The position numbers were made by a program, and so were the translations under genes. Of a stretch of 64,000 nt of DNA, positions 1-11,702 are shown in pieces (position 1 is the first letter of the stretch; each line of letters opens with the position of its first letter). The notes under the pieces are model-generated. The model ran no database searches. It saw only the letters and a list, made by a program, of their open reading frames with translations, and was not told where the DNA came from. Source of the stretch: Carettochelys insculpta (lineage: Eukaryota; Chordata; Testudines; Carettochelyidae); assembly GCF_033958435.1 (NCBI RefSeq), contig NC_134150.1, positions 33,785,501-33,849,500 on the forward strand, written 5' to 3'.

Positions 1-469
1 GCCTTAGCAATTAAATTAGTTGTTGTTGCCTTTGACTTTCCTTCCTTTGTAACTATCAGCTGTGAAACCCACTGTTAAGATAGTTTTCCTGTGGTAGGAA
101 GCACCTTATCTTGTACTTTTGTGTCCCTGCAACATCTGCATGCAGTGCTATGAACCTTGGTGTTGGAATGTACGTATAAAAAAACCCAACAACTTGATAA
201 TGTTTTGTTGTAAACAGACCTGGACCATATCCTGCTTAATGCACAAAACTAACACATTGTGTTCCCATAGTATGGAGGACAGGAATGGGAACGAGAAGGA
301 GCACTTGAAGGAAAGAGACCTCTAGCCTTTAATTGCATATCTAAAGTGCTATATCTGATGTTCTGTGCCCTTTCAAGAATTCATAACATTTGCTTCCTGC
401 CATGGTATCTAAAATGCAGATATGCTATATCCGTCCATTTCTAAAAATATCTGACAAATAGGTAGTTTT
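1..469. other. Unique AT-rich sequence, no feature seen
   Basis: No repeat family, tRNA, or codon-like open frame longer than 68 residues is visible. The one short frame here is cysteine-rich but shows no domain and no splice context. I call it noncoding. Confidence 0.5.
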
Positions 470-625
470 TAATTGTAAAATAATAATTTTATATTTATCA
501 TATTTATATATTTATTTTATATTGTATTTATTATTTTATACATAAATATATATACTATATATCAAATATAACAATATATTATTTTGTATTTATTTATATA
601 AAATATTATAAAATAATGCATCTCA
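470..625. repeat. AT-rich low-complexity tract
   Basis: The stretch is nearly pure A and T, with repeated tattta and atatata runs. It is simple sequence with no inverted ends that would mark a transposon. Confidence 0.85.
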
Positions 626-1124
626 AAACTCTTTTTCATTCATTTTCACTCTGGTGTTTTAAAATTTCTCAAGCCGAAAGCACGTAGCAGCTTCTACGTT
701 TGTGTTTCATTTTAGAGTTTCATTCTGTTATGCAAAACTGCCCCCAAACTTTTCAAAATATTTCTGCTGTATACAGACCACAACCAAAGCCCACTCCCAT
801 CAGCGGATAGACTCATGGGGACTGTGTAGGTGCAAATAAGCAGGGAAGTTGTAGCTCTATGGTCCAAATTTTGTCTAGTTAGGGAACACATGCACATGAG
901 ATAAAACTTTCATGCTAGTACACACTGATCTCATGTATCTGTTGGGCCAAATCAGAATCTGCTTATGAAATGAAGTATTACTTAATGGAAAGCATGTTAA
1001 GAAATAACAATGTTTGATCATCAGTTCATATATTTTCATACTGAATAATGTTCTTCTTTGGAGACATTTGGAGACACAAAGGGTGTAAGCAGTGTTCAAA
1101 ACACACCATATGGGGGACAAATGG

Positions 1125-1425
1125 ACTTGACAGGACCCTGGGCAGATTTGGAGGGGGGCAGCACTGTTCTCACAGATTGGGCAGGGCCTCTGGCAGAAGA
1201 GTGAGACGGGGCAGCAAGCCTGGAGTGCACTGAGCAGGGCTACGGCAGTGATTTAAAGTGCCCAGAGCTGTCATCATTACCAGTAGCAGCAGCTGGAAGC
1301 CCCAGGCCCTTCTGAAACCCTGGGACAGTTGCCCCTTTGTCTCCTCCCGCCACCCCCTGAGACTCCAGAACTGCACATCTGACAGCATATATACTAATGC
1401 TGGGTTCAGGAACTCCACTGAGCTC
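1125..1425. repeat. GC-richer dispersed repeat unit (unclassified)
   Basis: This block is clearly more GC-rich than its flanks. Its core (about 1245-1350) resembles 49840-49940: both read as a run of agcagca, a gctctagg/ccccagg motif, cccttctgaaac or cccctttgaaac, then cagttgccc or caactgccc. A weaker likeness is seen at 32740-32870. In turtles such GC-rich units often form the interior of hAT elements, but I see no terminal inverted repeats here. Confidence 0.35.
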
Positions 1426-3184
1426 TAAACACAGCTATGGGTATTTCTATAATCCCCAGACAAGTGTAAATTAGGAAAGGAACTCAGGAGATGGCTGGTA
1501 AATTGAACGAGTCCATAGGCATTTCACATCTGGCAGTCTGAGTTGAGTTCTGCCTTAGATCAAAAATGACATCAGGTTAGTTGTCTCAGTCGAGCATCTA
1601 CAAAAATATTTATACACTTCCGAGTCCCTCCATGTAATCTGGCATGATTGGCAGCCTCTCCTCCAGAGAGATGCCTGTATGGGATAGGGCAGGTTTATTT
1701 ATGTATTTAACATTAAGCAGCTGCTTAAGTGCATGGTTAACGTTCAATGTCGGATTTGTCTGGGAAAAGTTTATACAGCTTCACAATAACTGAATACAGA
1801 AAGTGCTCTAGGCTTCTCAACCTAGGGTGTCACACACTTTAAAAGAGCATTAAAACAAAGTTTACTTGTCAAGAAATTGGAGGTACCTTGGAGTCTTTGT
1901 GATTTAAAATCCTGGAAAATAAAGACTGATAGTGCTTTATGCAAAGCTGAAGAGCTGCATTTCTGTTGAAATGCTACAATGCCAAATTTTTTCTGAAATC
2001 TTTGGCTGGGAAATCCAATCTACCATGAAGAACTGTTGGATCACAGTGAAAGATGGCATGGAATTCCATTCAGAAAGCTGGGTTGAGAGATTCACTTCTG
2101 TCTGCATTGCTGATTCCTTGATATAGATCTTGCAGAAAAATCATTGGAAGAGCATTTACAACTATTGTACTCCTGTCCAATCTTCAAAAGGCTTCTTCTT
2201 CCCCCACTTCAGTTTACAAAGGGTTGATAACTCTTAGTTACCTATCACTTAACTTCATAAGTCTTCTTAGAACCCTGTGCACTTTATTTGGTACTGTTAG
2301 TTTGTGTTGCTACTCTGTGTAATTGCACACCAGAAATCAGATAATAACATAATAACGGAGCTCCAAATTCTGCTCTGCACAGTTCATTTACTCCAGAGCT
2401 AGAATGCAATACGTGAAAACCAGGAACACGTGAAAGAATAATCAGTGACCACTTCTGTGTTTTTTTAAGGTAAAAGAACATCCTGTGCTACCTGCAGAAG
2501 TGTAACTTCAAGGATTACAGACCACTGTCTTGTTCATTGCTCTAAATGAAATCGGAAGAAAATGCACCACTTACGTTCTGCTTGCACAAATGTGAACTAA
2601 GTGGCATATCAGCCTTTGGAAGGCTCTTGGGACAAGGTTGAATTCTACCACAGTGAAAAGAAATTATTTAATGTTTTGCTACATCTTTACAGATTTTTTT
2701 GGTAAACAACCTTTTGTTCATAAAAACAGACAAACAAATTTGCCTAGTCAGAAAACAAACTTATCATGGGCTGAAGTGCAGTTCATTTCATGACAAAATA
2801 AGATTTGTTTCAGGCAGAAATTGGAATAGTTTAGTGGTCACCAATTAGCATGTTAAGCTGCCAGATGCTGGGTTTAAACCAACTTCTCTCCAGCAGATCC
2901 TACATTCATAGCTATATTGTAGTATTCAGTTAAATAGCCTAGAATGGAAAATATTGTAGGATATGCATGTTTTAAATGTGTTGCTCAAAGAATAATGCAA
3001 TTTCTAGGAGCATCTCACCAATGCAGCACTGTGTCTACTATTGCTAAAACTAATTACAGATGCTAAAAATGTGGAAACATTTCTTATCTGTTCAGGAATA
3101 AGATAAAGCAGTTAAGCCTCCCTCTGCCCCCAAACCAATCCCCATTCCTGGTAAGATGAAACCTAAGTGGAAAAGATCAGGACA
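1426..3184. other. Unannotated single-copy sequence
   Basis: About 1.7 kb with no recognised repeat, RNA or coding exon. Frames are at most 65 residues and lack domains. Confidence 0.45.
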
Positions 3185-3290
3185 CAGTACAAACATGGGA
3201 TCAGATCCTCAGCTGGTGTAAGTGTGTGTAGTGCCACTGAAATAAATGGGGCTCAGCTGATTCACACCACCTTAGGACCTGGCCCATTCT
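3185..3290. repeat. Palindromic amniote repeat (agatcctcagctggtgtaa type)
   Basis: The left part reads gatcctcagctggtgtaag and the right part ctcagctgattcacacc then aggacctggccca. These are imperfect inverted arms around a caatgggg-like centre (aaataaatggggctcag). I recognise this as a common palindromic repeat of reptile genomes. Confidence 0.55.
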
Positions 3291-3582
3291 GTTTATAATT
3301 AACACTGGCTTTAGCGAACAGGTATATGTAATTATTCTGGAGACTGTTAATTGGAAATAGATAGGCAAGTTCTACCCACAAAATATTATCTTGAGAGGGG
3401 AGGAGGTAAAGGGAGAAAAAGGAGCATACCAGCTTGTTATTTTCTTTTCTTTAGGGAGGTTCACTAACCATCGCTGGGATTTCTGGAAAATTATTTGCTG
3501 TAGTTCTTAGTCAGTACAAGTACAGAGAGATGAAGACAAGGGAATAGGTTGCCTAAAGTCAGTCAGCAGCCGTTGTCTGCAG

Positions 3583-4600
3583 GCAGGTCTATAATGGACT
3601 TTAAAGTCAATCCTTAGGTATGCAATTCCAGCTACAGCAATTATGTAGCTGGAATTGATGTATCTATGATCGACTTACCTGGCTGTCCTCACTGTTGGAG
3701 GTTGACAGGAGAAACTCTTTTGTCAACCCCCCCGATATTCCTTGAGAGACTGAATAATACAGGGGTCAAGTGTTGAGCGCTGATAGCTCAATTTCACACG
3801 TCCCTGCTAGGTACATAAAATTGAACCCCAGAAGATCAACCCTGGTTTGTGTTGATCTCCTACTAAGTGCAGATGAATCCTGAGTGTCTCCTTTGATAGA
3901 GGTCACACAGAATGTGAGTGTCTTTGGCTATGTCTACACGAGCCCCAAACTTCGAAATGGCCACACAAATGGCCATTTCGAAGTTTACTAATGAAGCGCT
4001 GAAATGCATATTCAGCTCTTCATTAGCATGCGGGTGGCCGCGGCACTTCAAAATTGACGCGCCTCGGCGCCGCACGGCTCGTCCCGACGGGGCTCCTTTT
4101 TGAAAGGATGCCGCCTACTTCGAAGTCCCCTTATTCCCAACAGCTCATGGGAATAAGGGGACTTTGAAGTAGGCGGGGTCCTTTCGAAAAGAAGCCCCTT
4201 AGGGATGAGCCGCGCGGCAGCGAGACGGGTCAATTTTGAAGTGCTGTGGCCGCCTGCATGCTAATGAAGCGCTGAATATGCATTTTAGCGCTTCATTAAT
4301 AAACTTCGAAATGGCCATTTGCGTGGCCATTTTGAAGTTTGGGGCTAGTGTAGACATAGCCACTGGGAGTTTGATTTTGAACATCTGGTAAAGCTCTCTC
4401 TGGGGTCCACAAGCGACTCCCCTGTACTCCTGCTCTCACGAGGAGTAAAGGAGCTTGACGTGAGAAACACTCCTGTCAACCACCGTCATTGAGGACAGAC
4501 CTTACAGTCAATTGCAGATATGCTGAGTCTAGCTATGCAACTGCTGTAGCTAGAATTCTGTATCTGCAGTTGACTGGAAGGTCTAGTGTAGACCGAACCT
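3583..4600. mobile_element. Fold-back DNA element (outer), split by a younger insertion
   Basis: The left arm (3583-3720: aattccagctacagcaatt, later acctggctgtcctcac) is matched in inverted form by the right arm (4440-4600: gaggacagaccttacag, later ctgctgtagctagaatt, then ggtctagtgtagacc). The arms are separated by a complete second fold-back element at 3926-4361, which therefore inserted later. The ends carry a gtctacact-like terminus. It is non-autonomous: no transposase frame survives. Confidence 0.75.
3926..4361. mobile_element. Fold-back MITE-like element, near-complete palindrome, CpG-rich
   Basis: It begins ggctatgtctacacgagcc and ends ggctagtgtagacatagcc. The inverted match continues inward for nearly the whole element (cttcgaaatggcca arms, attagcatgc arms, then a centre at ccttattcccaacagctc / gggaataagg). 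About 436 bp in all, with no protein. The six frames here up to 70 residues are palindrome shadows. Many CpG sites remain (for example gcgcctcggcgccg), so it looks younger than its relative at 40153-40502. No matching 3-bp flank is visible (ttt / act). Confidence 0.85.
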
Positions 4601-4601
4601 G

Positions 4602-4720
4602 AGGTACATCTGCACTGCATAAAACCCTCCACAGCTGTGGGTCAGAGCCCAGATCAATTGACACTATGGGGCTAAAAATAGCAGTATCAATGCTAGTGCT
4701 GAGGCTGGAGCCCAAGGTCT
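4602..4720. mobile_element. Partial arm of another fold-back DNA element
   Basis: It starts ggtacatctgcactgcat and goes on with gtgggtcagagccc and gctggagcccaaggtct. This looks like one arm of a chelonian element whose ends resemble gtctacactgca. The opposite arm is missing, so it is truncated. Confidence 0.4.
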
Positions 4721-4895
4721 GAACCTTGCAGGGTGTGTGCTTGTGTGTGAGAGAGAGACTCTCAGATCCTAGGTTCCAATCCAAGTGGGAATACCTACCC
4801 TATTATGTTTGGCCTTGTAGCATGAGTCCTCTGGACCAAGTCAGTTGTTCCAGGCTCTGAGACTCACTGCTGTGGATTTAACATAACTGGCAAGG

Positions 4896-5105
4896 GCAGG
4901 GACAGCTGGACTCAGTGGTTTGAGCATTCGCCTGCCTAAACCCAGGGTTGTGGGCTCAATGCTTGAGAGGCCATTTAGGGATGTGGGGGAAATAGATTTA
5001 AAAAAAAAAAAGAAAGATGCTACTTGGTCCTACCAAGAGGTCAGGGGACTGGATTTAATGACCTCCAGAGGTCCTTTCCAGCTCTATGAGATGTGTTTTT
5101 CTATA
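4896..5105 (+). mobile_element. Cry-type tRNA-derived SINE
   Basis: The tRNA-like head includes gactcagtggtttgagc (A box region) and aacccagggttgtgggctc (B box region). It is followed by gcttgagaggccatttaggg, an A-rich linker (near 5000) and the tail acttggtcctacca ... tgacctccagaggtcc. The order and motifs match the Cry SINEs of cryptodiran turtles. The A-run inside the linker has expanded. No functional tRNA is encoded. Confidence 0.9.
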
Positions 5106-5339
5106 AGTTAGTGATTATGGTGGCAGGGCCATCAATAATACACATGGCTGGTCAGTCGTCTATGGTAAATGGACATTTTTAATTCAAGCATTAGGCTTTC
5201 CTCCCCAAGGCAAACACACATATTCCCACCACCACCATAACCCCTTGTACTAAGGTCTTCCAAGCCTCAGTGATACAAGTATGACCAGAGCAGCAAGTGG
5301 TAGATGAGTTGCACATTGTAAACTGCACCCTGTCCAGAA

Positions 5340-5670
5340 GGCTCTGGGATATGATGGGAATCCCTGGAAATAAATGGAGTTACACTGATGTAAATTTGGT
5401 TTAAGTGAGATAAGAATCAGGCCCAAGATGGTGTTTAGTTTACCATCTGGATGAGCCATTTTCGGGTAGCAGTGGAGCTATGCTAATTTACACCTGCTGA
5501 GAATCTGTGTGTAAGGCCACAGCCTTGCTCACATTGAAGTAAATAGCAAAGCTGTGCCTAGGTTCAGGTCCATAAAACCTAATTCTCCTCTCACTTTGTG
5601 TTTTACACCAGCATGACTCTCTTGGTATCAAATGAACCATTTCTGATTCACACCAGTGTAAACTGGAGGC
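5340..5670. repeat. Palindromic dispersed repeat with inverted arms
   Basis: The left arm has gagttacactgatgtaaatt and aagtgagataagaatcaggc. The right arm has attctcctctcactttgtg then ttttacaccagcatgact, roughly its reverse complement. It belongs to the same broad class as 3185-3290 and 33945-34060. Confidence 0.5.
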
Positions 5671-6619
5671 TTCACTGGCTCATTAGCTTTAGTCTTACTT
5701 TCTGTTCTCTCAAACCTTTTCCAGCAGAAATCTATTAGAGAAGGTTTGGCCAGGGAAATACTTTGGGTTTCTTGTTTTTATACTGTAGTCTAACAAAAAA
5801 TAAACAAGACAAACCATGGTTTATCAGATGGCTAACTATAAAATCATTAATAGTTTACATGCATTAACACTACCTCAGAGTCTTCACAAGAATCATCTGG
5901 TTTGGTGTCTTCCTTCCTTTACATTCTGCCATCCACTTGGCTGTCATGTGAGGTTCAGTGATCATCTGTTTTTTTCATCACAACAAAGTGGAATGGGTCG
6001 TATAGCCAGGTTAGAAAAATCAACATGCAAATATTCCACAGAGCAAGGAGAAAGAAGTCCCTGTACTTTATCAAGCTGCAGAAATCAGCCCAAACAATGT
6101 GTTGAAAAATCTTGTTCAAACCACAAAAAGAGTAGCTGGGGGAGCTCTATGGAAAGAACATGGTAGAAAACTTGGAACACTGGCAATTTAAAGATGTCAG
6201 GGTTAATTTCCAGGATTCGAAAGGATAGAAATCAAGGCAAATGTGAGTTTGTTTCCAAAGAGAGTCAGTCTTCAATTTCCGGTTTCACTTCACCTGTGGA
6301 ATTTGGGCTGTGTGCACTTCCTTCTGTGTGGCTCTTCCATTATGGACTGCAGGACACATTGCATTGCATTTTGTTAGTATCGTTAGCCTTCGGGTAATTT
6401 GACCCATTGTATTTCCTTGTATCCAGGAAATGTCAGTGAACAAATAGATCAGCAACACCAACAACAGTAAAATAGGGATCTCGTGGGTACAAAATACCTA
6501 TCCTGTGCTCAGCATGTAGGGCCTGCTTTTGCATATCCTTTCTCCCTATAGTACGCAGGTGGAGCCTGATCTGTGGATGTAAACCGGGAGGAGAGGTGGC
6601 AGAGCTAAAGTGATTGACA
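5671..6619. other. Unannotated sequence including a 116-codon open frame
   Basis: A forward frame at 5816-6166 reaches 116 residues but has no recognisable domain, no signal peptide and no start context. Its composition is that of random AT-rich DNA. I treat the region as noncoding. Confidence 0.4.
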
Positions 6620-6772
6620 TAAGAACATAAGAACAGCTATACTGGTTCAGACCAATGGCCCAGCTACTCCATTATTCTGAAAGTGGCAATCATTAAGTGA
6701 GTCATCCCATACTGTCCACTCCCACCTTCTGGCCTACAGAGGCTTGGGACACTTGGAGCATGGAGAACCCAG
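6620..6772 (-). mobile_element. CR1 LINE 3'-end fragment
   Basis: Read on the plus strand it begins ataagaacataagaacagct, then tactggttcagaccaatgg and a degraded continuation. I recognise this as the reverse complement of the 3' terminal part of a turtle CR1 subfamily, including the terminal short repeat. It is 5'-truncated, as usual for CR1. Confidence 0.7.
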
Positions 6773-8189
6773 CTCACTGAATTCAAAGGGTCTGCTCACT
6801 CGATTTAGGACTGAACATACGAGTACTGATTTGAAGGCTAAAGCAGAAGACACCTAAGTGGGAAATCTGCCTAGGTTGGAAGAGTCTCAGGGATCCAGTG
6901 AAATAACCATTGATACTACATAGCTATGATTAATTTTTAATAGAGACAATAACTCTGGTTAATGGGGATATGATTAGGTAATATAATGGTGCATGGGACT
7001 TTTTGTGTTTTAATCTTATGCCAGCCATGTTTGTTTATTGTTCTAACGAGATCATTTGGTGCCTTCCATGTTGCAATATTAGCAGAAAGTGTATGTCGTA
7101 GCTCACTCATGCCTCATGGTATGCTGCTTCCATAGCAATTACATATGCAAGGCTGCTTTACTAGGAGTCTCATGGTTGCCCTGGTACCAGCCCAGGAAAA
7201 CCAAAATACATGTCTCTACATTTTTGCAGAAAGTGCCTTTTCCTTGTACCAGTCTACCCAATGGCACAACCAACTGCTTGGCACGTCTCACAGGAAATTG
7301 GACCCAAATTAAATCATCCTCATTGAAATGGCATTTGCCCATCAACAGGAATTCCTATCAATGGGGACAAAAGGCACCCTAAAATGGCTATCCTGTTTCA
7401 GAATTTTCCATTAATCTTTCACTGCCTTTATTAAGATCCATTCACATTTACAACAAAAAGTCAAGAAAAAAGACCTAGAAGGGCCTTACTTTGCATGTAT
7501 AGAGGCAGGAAATGAGATGGCTGGTCACAGAACATGAACCATCATATCAGCAGTGGTTTTTTGTATTGTATGTATCAGTCAAAGGGCAGCTGTGTCAAAC
7601 TAAATTGGTTGAGCTGAACTGCTCCAAAGAAACATAAGGGAAAAGTCCAGACTAAAATTGATGGGTGATAGTTCTATCTAACTATGTTGCACATAAGGAC
7701 CTCAAAGAAAACTCTTAATGTCACAACAGAAAATAATCCTGTATCTTATAGCGTGGCCTATAGCCGAAGTTGCACCAAGGTAATTGCACCAGTGCAGCCC
7801 ATGTGATTGATATTCACTCAGAAGGAAGAGGAAAAAGTGAGTGGTGAACATTACAACTAAATTGTTTCAGTTTATGCTAAGAATTATCTTTAAAGATTAT
7901 TTTATAGCCAAAATAACTGCAGTCATGAGATTCTTCCAGTGGGGTCACTATCACAACTTTCAGGGGTCATAATAAACTATTACCATTACCACACCCAGTC
8001 TATCTTGGGGTATCCAGCACGGAAAGCATTGTGACACAGGAAATTTATATCTCTGCAGAGGAAACATCTTAGGGATCTTTTATGGCATTTACTTATAGTC
8101 TACAGTAGAAGTTAGGTGCAACGCCCACAACAACGCCTAGAAATGTCATGTATCAAGTCAGGACTGCGTAAGAGCTAGCCTGTTCACGA
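6773..8189. other. Unannotated single-copy sequence
   Basis: No repeat, RNA or coding signal was recognised. Opposing frames near 7089-7382 are short and overlap each other on both strands. Confidence 0.4.
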
Positions 8190-8890
8190 TAGGTGTTCTT
8201 GTTCTTTTTGACTGTTCTTAAAAGCCTTCCATGATGGAGATTCCACAACCTCCCTAGGTAATTTGTTCCAGTGCTTAACAACCTTGACAGAAAGTTTTCC
8301 TAACATCCAACTTAAACCTCCCTTGCTGAAATTTAAGCCCATTGCTTCTTGTTGTACCCTTAGAGGTTAGCCTTATAACAACCTTTTATTTACTTGAAAA
8401 CTGTTATCATGTCTCCTCTTACTTGTCTTTTCTGTAGACTAAACAAACCATTTTTTTCAGTCTTAGCCCAGAGGTCATGTTTTTTAGACCTTTAATTATT
8501 TTTGTTGCTCTCCTCTGACGTTCTCCAATTTGTCCCCATTTTTCCTGAAAAGTGGCATCCAGAACTGAATACAATACCCCAGCTGAGGCCTTATCAGCAC
8601 AGCGTAGACTGGTAAAATTATGTTTTGCATCTTGCTAGATTATAACACTGCTGCTAAAACATCCCAGAATGATGTTAACCTTCTTTGCAGTGGTTTTGAC
8701 TCATATGAAATTTATGATCCACTATAATGCGCAGATCCCTTTCCACAGTACTCCTTCCTAGCAATCATTTCCCACTTTGGGTATGTGCAGCTAATTGTTT
8801 CTTCCTAAGTGGAATACTTTACGTTCATCCTCATGCATGAAGCTAACCTATCAAATGCCTTTTGGCTGGATTCTTGGAAAATTTGGCTCT
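8190..8890 (-). pseudogene. CR1 LINE fragment: reverse-transcriptase C-terminus and 3' region
   Basis: On the minus strand, conceptual reading (with breaks) gives a segment resembling RPQLGYCIQFW followed by KLENVRGEQQK. This is the hallmark C-terminal region of CR1 ORF2, just after the reverse-transcriptase core. Downstream, the plus-strand text gattccacaacctccctagg and ccaacttaaacctccctt is the reverse complement of the conserved end of CR1 ORF2 and its 3' UTR. Stops and frameshifts show the copy is dead. The 5' end is missing, which is typical of target-primed reverse transcription. CR1 elements move by an RNA intermediate with an endonuclease and reverse transcriptase. This copy has only the tail. 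Confidence 0.85.
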
Positions 8891-9440
8891 TTCTGCTAAC
8901 TGATATGTAATTCAGAATGGGAAGATATCATATTCTGCTTTCAGATCTTTTAAAAACATTAAATCATGAAAATATCTGATTTATTTCATTTCTCCCTGCC
9001 CCACCACCCTCCATTTCCCTCCTGTCTGCAAACTTGCAGAGTGGTCATGACCACAATAAGTGAACTGAAGTGACTGGTATTTCGTCATATATAAAATGTG
9101 TTTACTTAGGGAACTCATTTATGAAAATAATAATGCAAGAGAGTTTTTGGCCAGAATGAAGTTTATAAAGAAGTGACATTTAATCATTAGTGACTGAAAC
9201 TGCACTCGGGCTGAACGGTGGTGTTCAAATTGACTTCTTGAATCAATTTATTCTATTTTGGTTATTAAGCTTTAACCTGGCACGGTCCTATGGTTGTCCA
9301 TAATTCAGTGGCTAATACTATGTCAGTGTACTCTTAACTGCTGTTCTTAGCATTCTGAATTGGATTTATTTAGTTACCAACATTTTTTAAAAAAAAGTTT
9401 TTTGTTCCCTCTTAACTTGCATCAACAATAAAGATGCAGG

Positions 9441-9560
9441 ACCATAAAAAAATTGCCTAACTGGATCAGACCAGGGACCCATCTGGTGAAATATCCTGTC
9501 TTTACTCCAGACCAGATGTTTCAGAGGAGCCTTGTACAGATACCAAATTTGCATCTACAG
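9441..9560 (-). mobile_element. CR1 LINE 3'-UTR fragment
   Basis: The plus strand has cctaactggatcagaccagg, gacccatctggtgaaatatc and cctgtctttactccagacc, the reverse complement of the same CR1 3' family as 6620-6772. It is short and degraded. Confidence 0.6.
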
Positions 9561-9599
9561 CCAATCTGTGATTGGCAAATATAGTCTAAGGAAATAAAG

Positions 9600-9713
9600 C
9601 TCCCTGAGTTAGTATCAGACCAGTACCCTTGCATGGGATTTTAGGGATTATGTTATTGGAATGGTTGTCTTTGGTATTTAAAGGCTACATTCACTTGCTA
9701 AGGGGATACTACA
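9600..9713. repeat. Direct repeat, copy A (about 112 bp)
   Basis: This segment (tccctgagttagtatcagac ... aaggggatactaca) is matched by 10338-10449 with scattered substitutions and small gaps. The two copies are about 735 bp apart and in the same orientation. The unit is not one I can assign to a known family. Confidence 0.75.
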
Positions 9714-10084
9714 GATTTGCAGAGCTCCAAAGATGAATGAAACACTGACTTGGGTGGCTCACAGATGAAAGTTCTTTTTGGAACCTCTCATTTAGGCTTT
9801 TTCCTGCAAGATGCAGTGATGGCACCAGTGTAGCAAAATATTAAACATATGTTTAACTTTAAGTACATGTAGGTTCAATAGATTTGAGCTTTCAGGATTG
9901 TGCTCTTAGTAGTTGGCTTGTTCACTGACCCGTGAGAAAGTGATCTTCCTCCTGAATAGAGAATAGATATTTAGATCATCATAAGCGTCGCAAAGAAGAT
10001 TAGAAAGTGTGTTAAAAACACGAACATATCATTTATCTAAGGTAACTCTGGATGTCACATGATCTATAAAACAATTATATCTCT

Positions 10085-10215
10085 TTTAAATCCTACATGC
10101 CTCCATGAAATCTTGTAGTGATGAGTTCCGCAGGTTAGTTCTGTATTTTTTTTTTCAGGAAAGATTTCTTTTAATAACCCTGAATTTGTTGCCTTTGTAT
10201 AGGCCTCACCAGACA
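10085..10215 (-). mobile_element. CR1 LINE 3'-region fragment
   Basis: The text gatgagttccgcaggttagt, a T-rich run, then aataaccctgaatttgttgcc is the reverse complement of the CR1 segment normally reading as a cacaggtt / aactttc motif. It may be part of the same insertion as 9441-9560, split by later events. Confidence 0.5.
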
Positions 10216-10337
10216 TGACTTTATTGCTGTATATTGGAAGGGCTGTGCTGTTTTTAGAGATCAACATGAATCAGAAGGTTTTTTCATGCATCTGCTGGAA
10301 TGGGAGGTGGAGGTAGTGATGATCAGAAAGTACACTA

Positions 10338-10449
10338 CTCCCTGACTTAGTCTCAGACCAGTACCATTGCATAGGATTTTGGGGATTACGTTATTGGAAT
10401 TGTTTTTGGTATTTAAAGGGTACATTTCATTTCATAAAGGGATACTACA
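10338..10449. repeat. Direct repeat, copy B
   Basis: Second copy of the unit at 9600-9713 (ctccctgacttagtctcaga ... aaagggatactaca). It ends exactly where the fold-back element at 10448 begins, suggesting that element inserted at or next to the end of this copy. Confidence 0.75.
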
Positions 10450-10772
10450 AGTTAAACCTTGCTAGTCTGACACTCTCATCCAGCAACATCCATCGTCTGG
10501 CATGATTTTAGTTAGCCTGATGTCCAGTTATCATGGCTGTGGCCAAGTTTCCCAGGGTCCCATAAAGTTTGTTTCCAGCCACCAGGCCTGGCTTTCAGTG
10601 TTTCGTGCTGTTACTTAGCTCTAATTTACCCCTAAATGTCTTCTGAGAGCCCAGTAAGCAGTGGAAGTGTTGGTAATGCTGATAGACAATATTGACCTTC
10701 CATGGCCCAGCAAATTCTCTTGTTTGGCACCCCTTAGGTCCCAAGGTTGCCAGACTAGAGAGGTTCAACCTG
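10448..10772. mobile_element. Fold-back element with aggttgaacc / tctagtctgg ends
   Basis: The left end reads acaagttaaaccttgctagtc and the right end gactagagaggttcaacctgt (inverted match with substitutions). Internal sequence is AT/GC mixed with no coding frame. Same family as 18568-19078. Confidence 0.7.
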
Positions 10773-11640
10773 TATTTATTTTGTCTGCTCATTGGTCAGA
10801 TAAGGCTGTGGGTTGCCTCAGGTGACTATTTCCTTAACATAAGCACTGCCCTCCCGTAAATAATAAAGCTCAGCTTCTTTTTCAGCCTAGAAAACCTCTC
10901 CTTGTTCATGCCTAGGAAAATGATAACATCAGTGAGGTCATTCCCAAATAAGATGCTAGACAAAATAGCCCTTGCCAGTATTTTACAAACAGGTCTTTAA
11001 GTTATAAACATCTCAAAAAATTTATATATTAATTTATTGATAAGGATATAAATAACCAAAATCTAAAACCCTCATTAATTTGAGTCCTTTTCTCAGCTGC
11101 TGAGATCTTAAAAATAGATAAACCACACTTCTAAAACGTGAATTGGAAAGAGAAAAGCTTGATGTGTTTTTAAGAGACTTAGAAAAGAGAAATACACAAG
11201 AAGCTGGCTATTTCTTCACAAGAAAGATGCCTTTGAAAACCTTTCTATGCGCCAGGTATCTCCTTCAAAAGCACATCTAACATGGGTCTAATCTCTGTGC
11301 TCAATAACATCCTTATTAAACAGTCACACATCACATACAACTTGTTTATCATTTTCACATTACTGTTCAGGATCAGGTTTAAATTATAGTCTGTAAAACC
11401 ACAGTAGATTCTGTTCCTTTTATTTATTTAAGATCTATTAGCTTTCCATAAAATGAATATTTAATACCATGTGCGAAGATTAATTGCAAGTATTCTTTGA
11501 CTGTTTTTAACCTTTTAAGGGCATTTCTTTGCCTGAAGCAAAAAGCTGTGAAATTAAGAAGTGGACATCTTTAGTGCAAAGGGTAAGCAGCAATATGAAA
11601 AGAATGAGATACATTTAAACACACTATTTGATTTGCTACT
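10773..11640. other. Unannotated AT-rich sequence
   Basis: No repeat family, RNA gene or exon recognised. Confidence 0.4.
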
Positions 11641-11650
11641 GGATGAGAGT

Positions 11651-11702
11651 TTTTTTTGTTTTGTTTTTTTGTTTTTGTTTTGTTTTTTTAAGGAAAAAAA
11701 AA
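11651..11702. repeat. T/G-rich homopolymer-like tract
   Basis: Runs of T broken by single G residues, followed by a short A run. The overlapping open frames (mostly F on one strand, K and N on the other) are artefacts of this tract. Confidence 0.85.

Noticed and set aside
3863..4384. Set of short frames on both strands with similar residues
   Set aside because: They are the same palindromic DNA read in both directions, not proteins.
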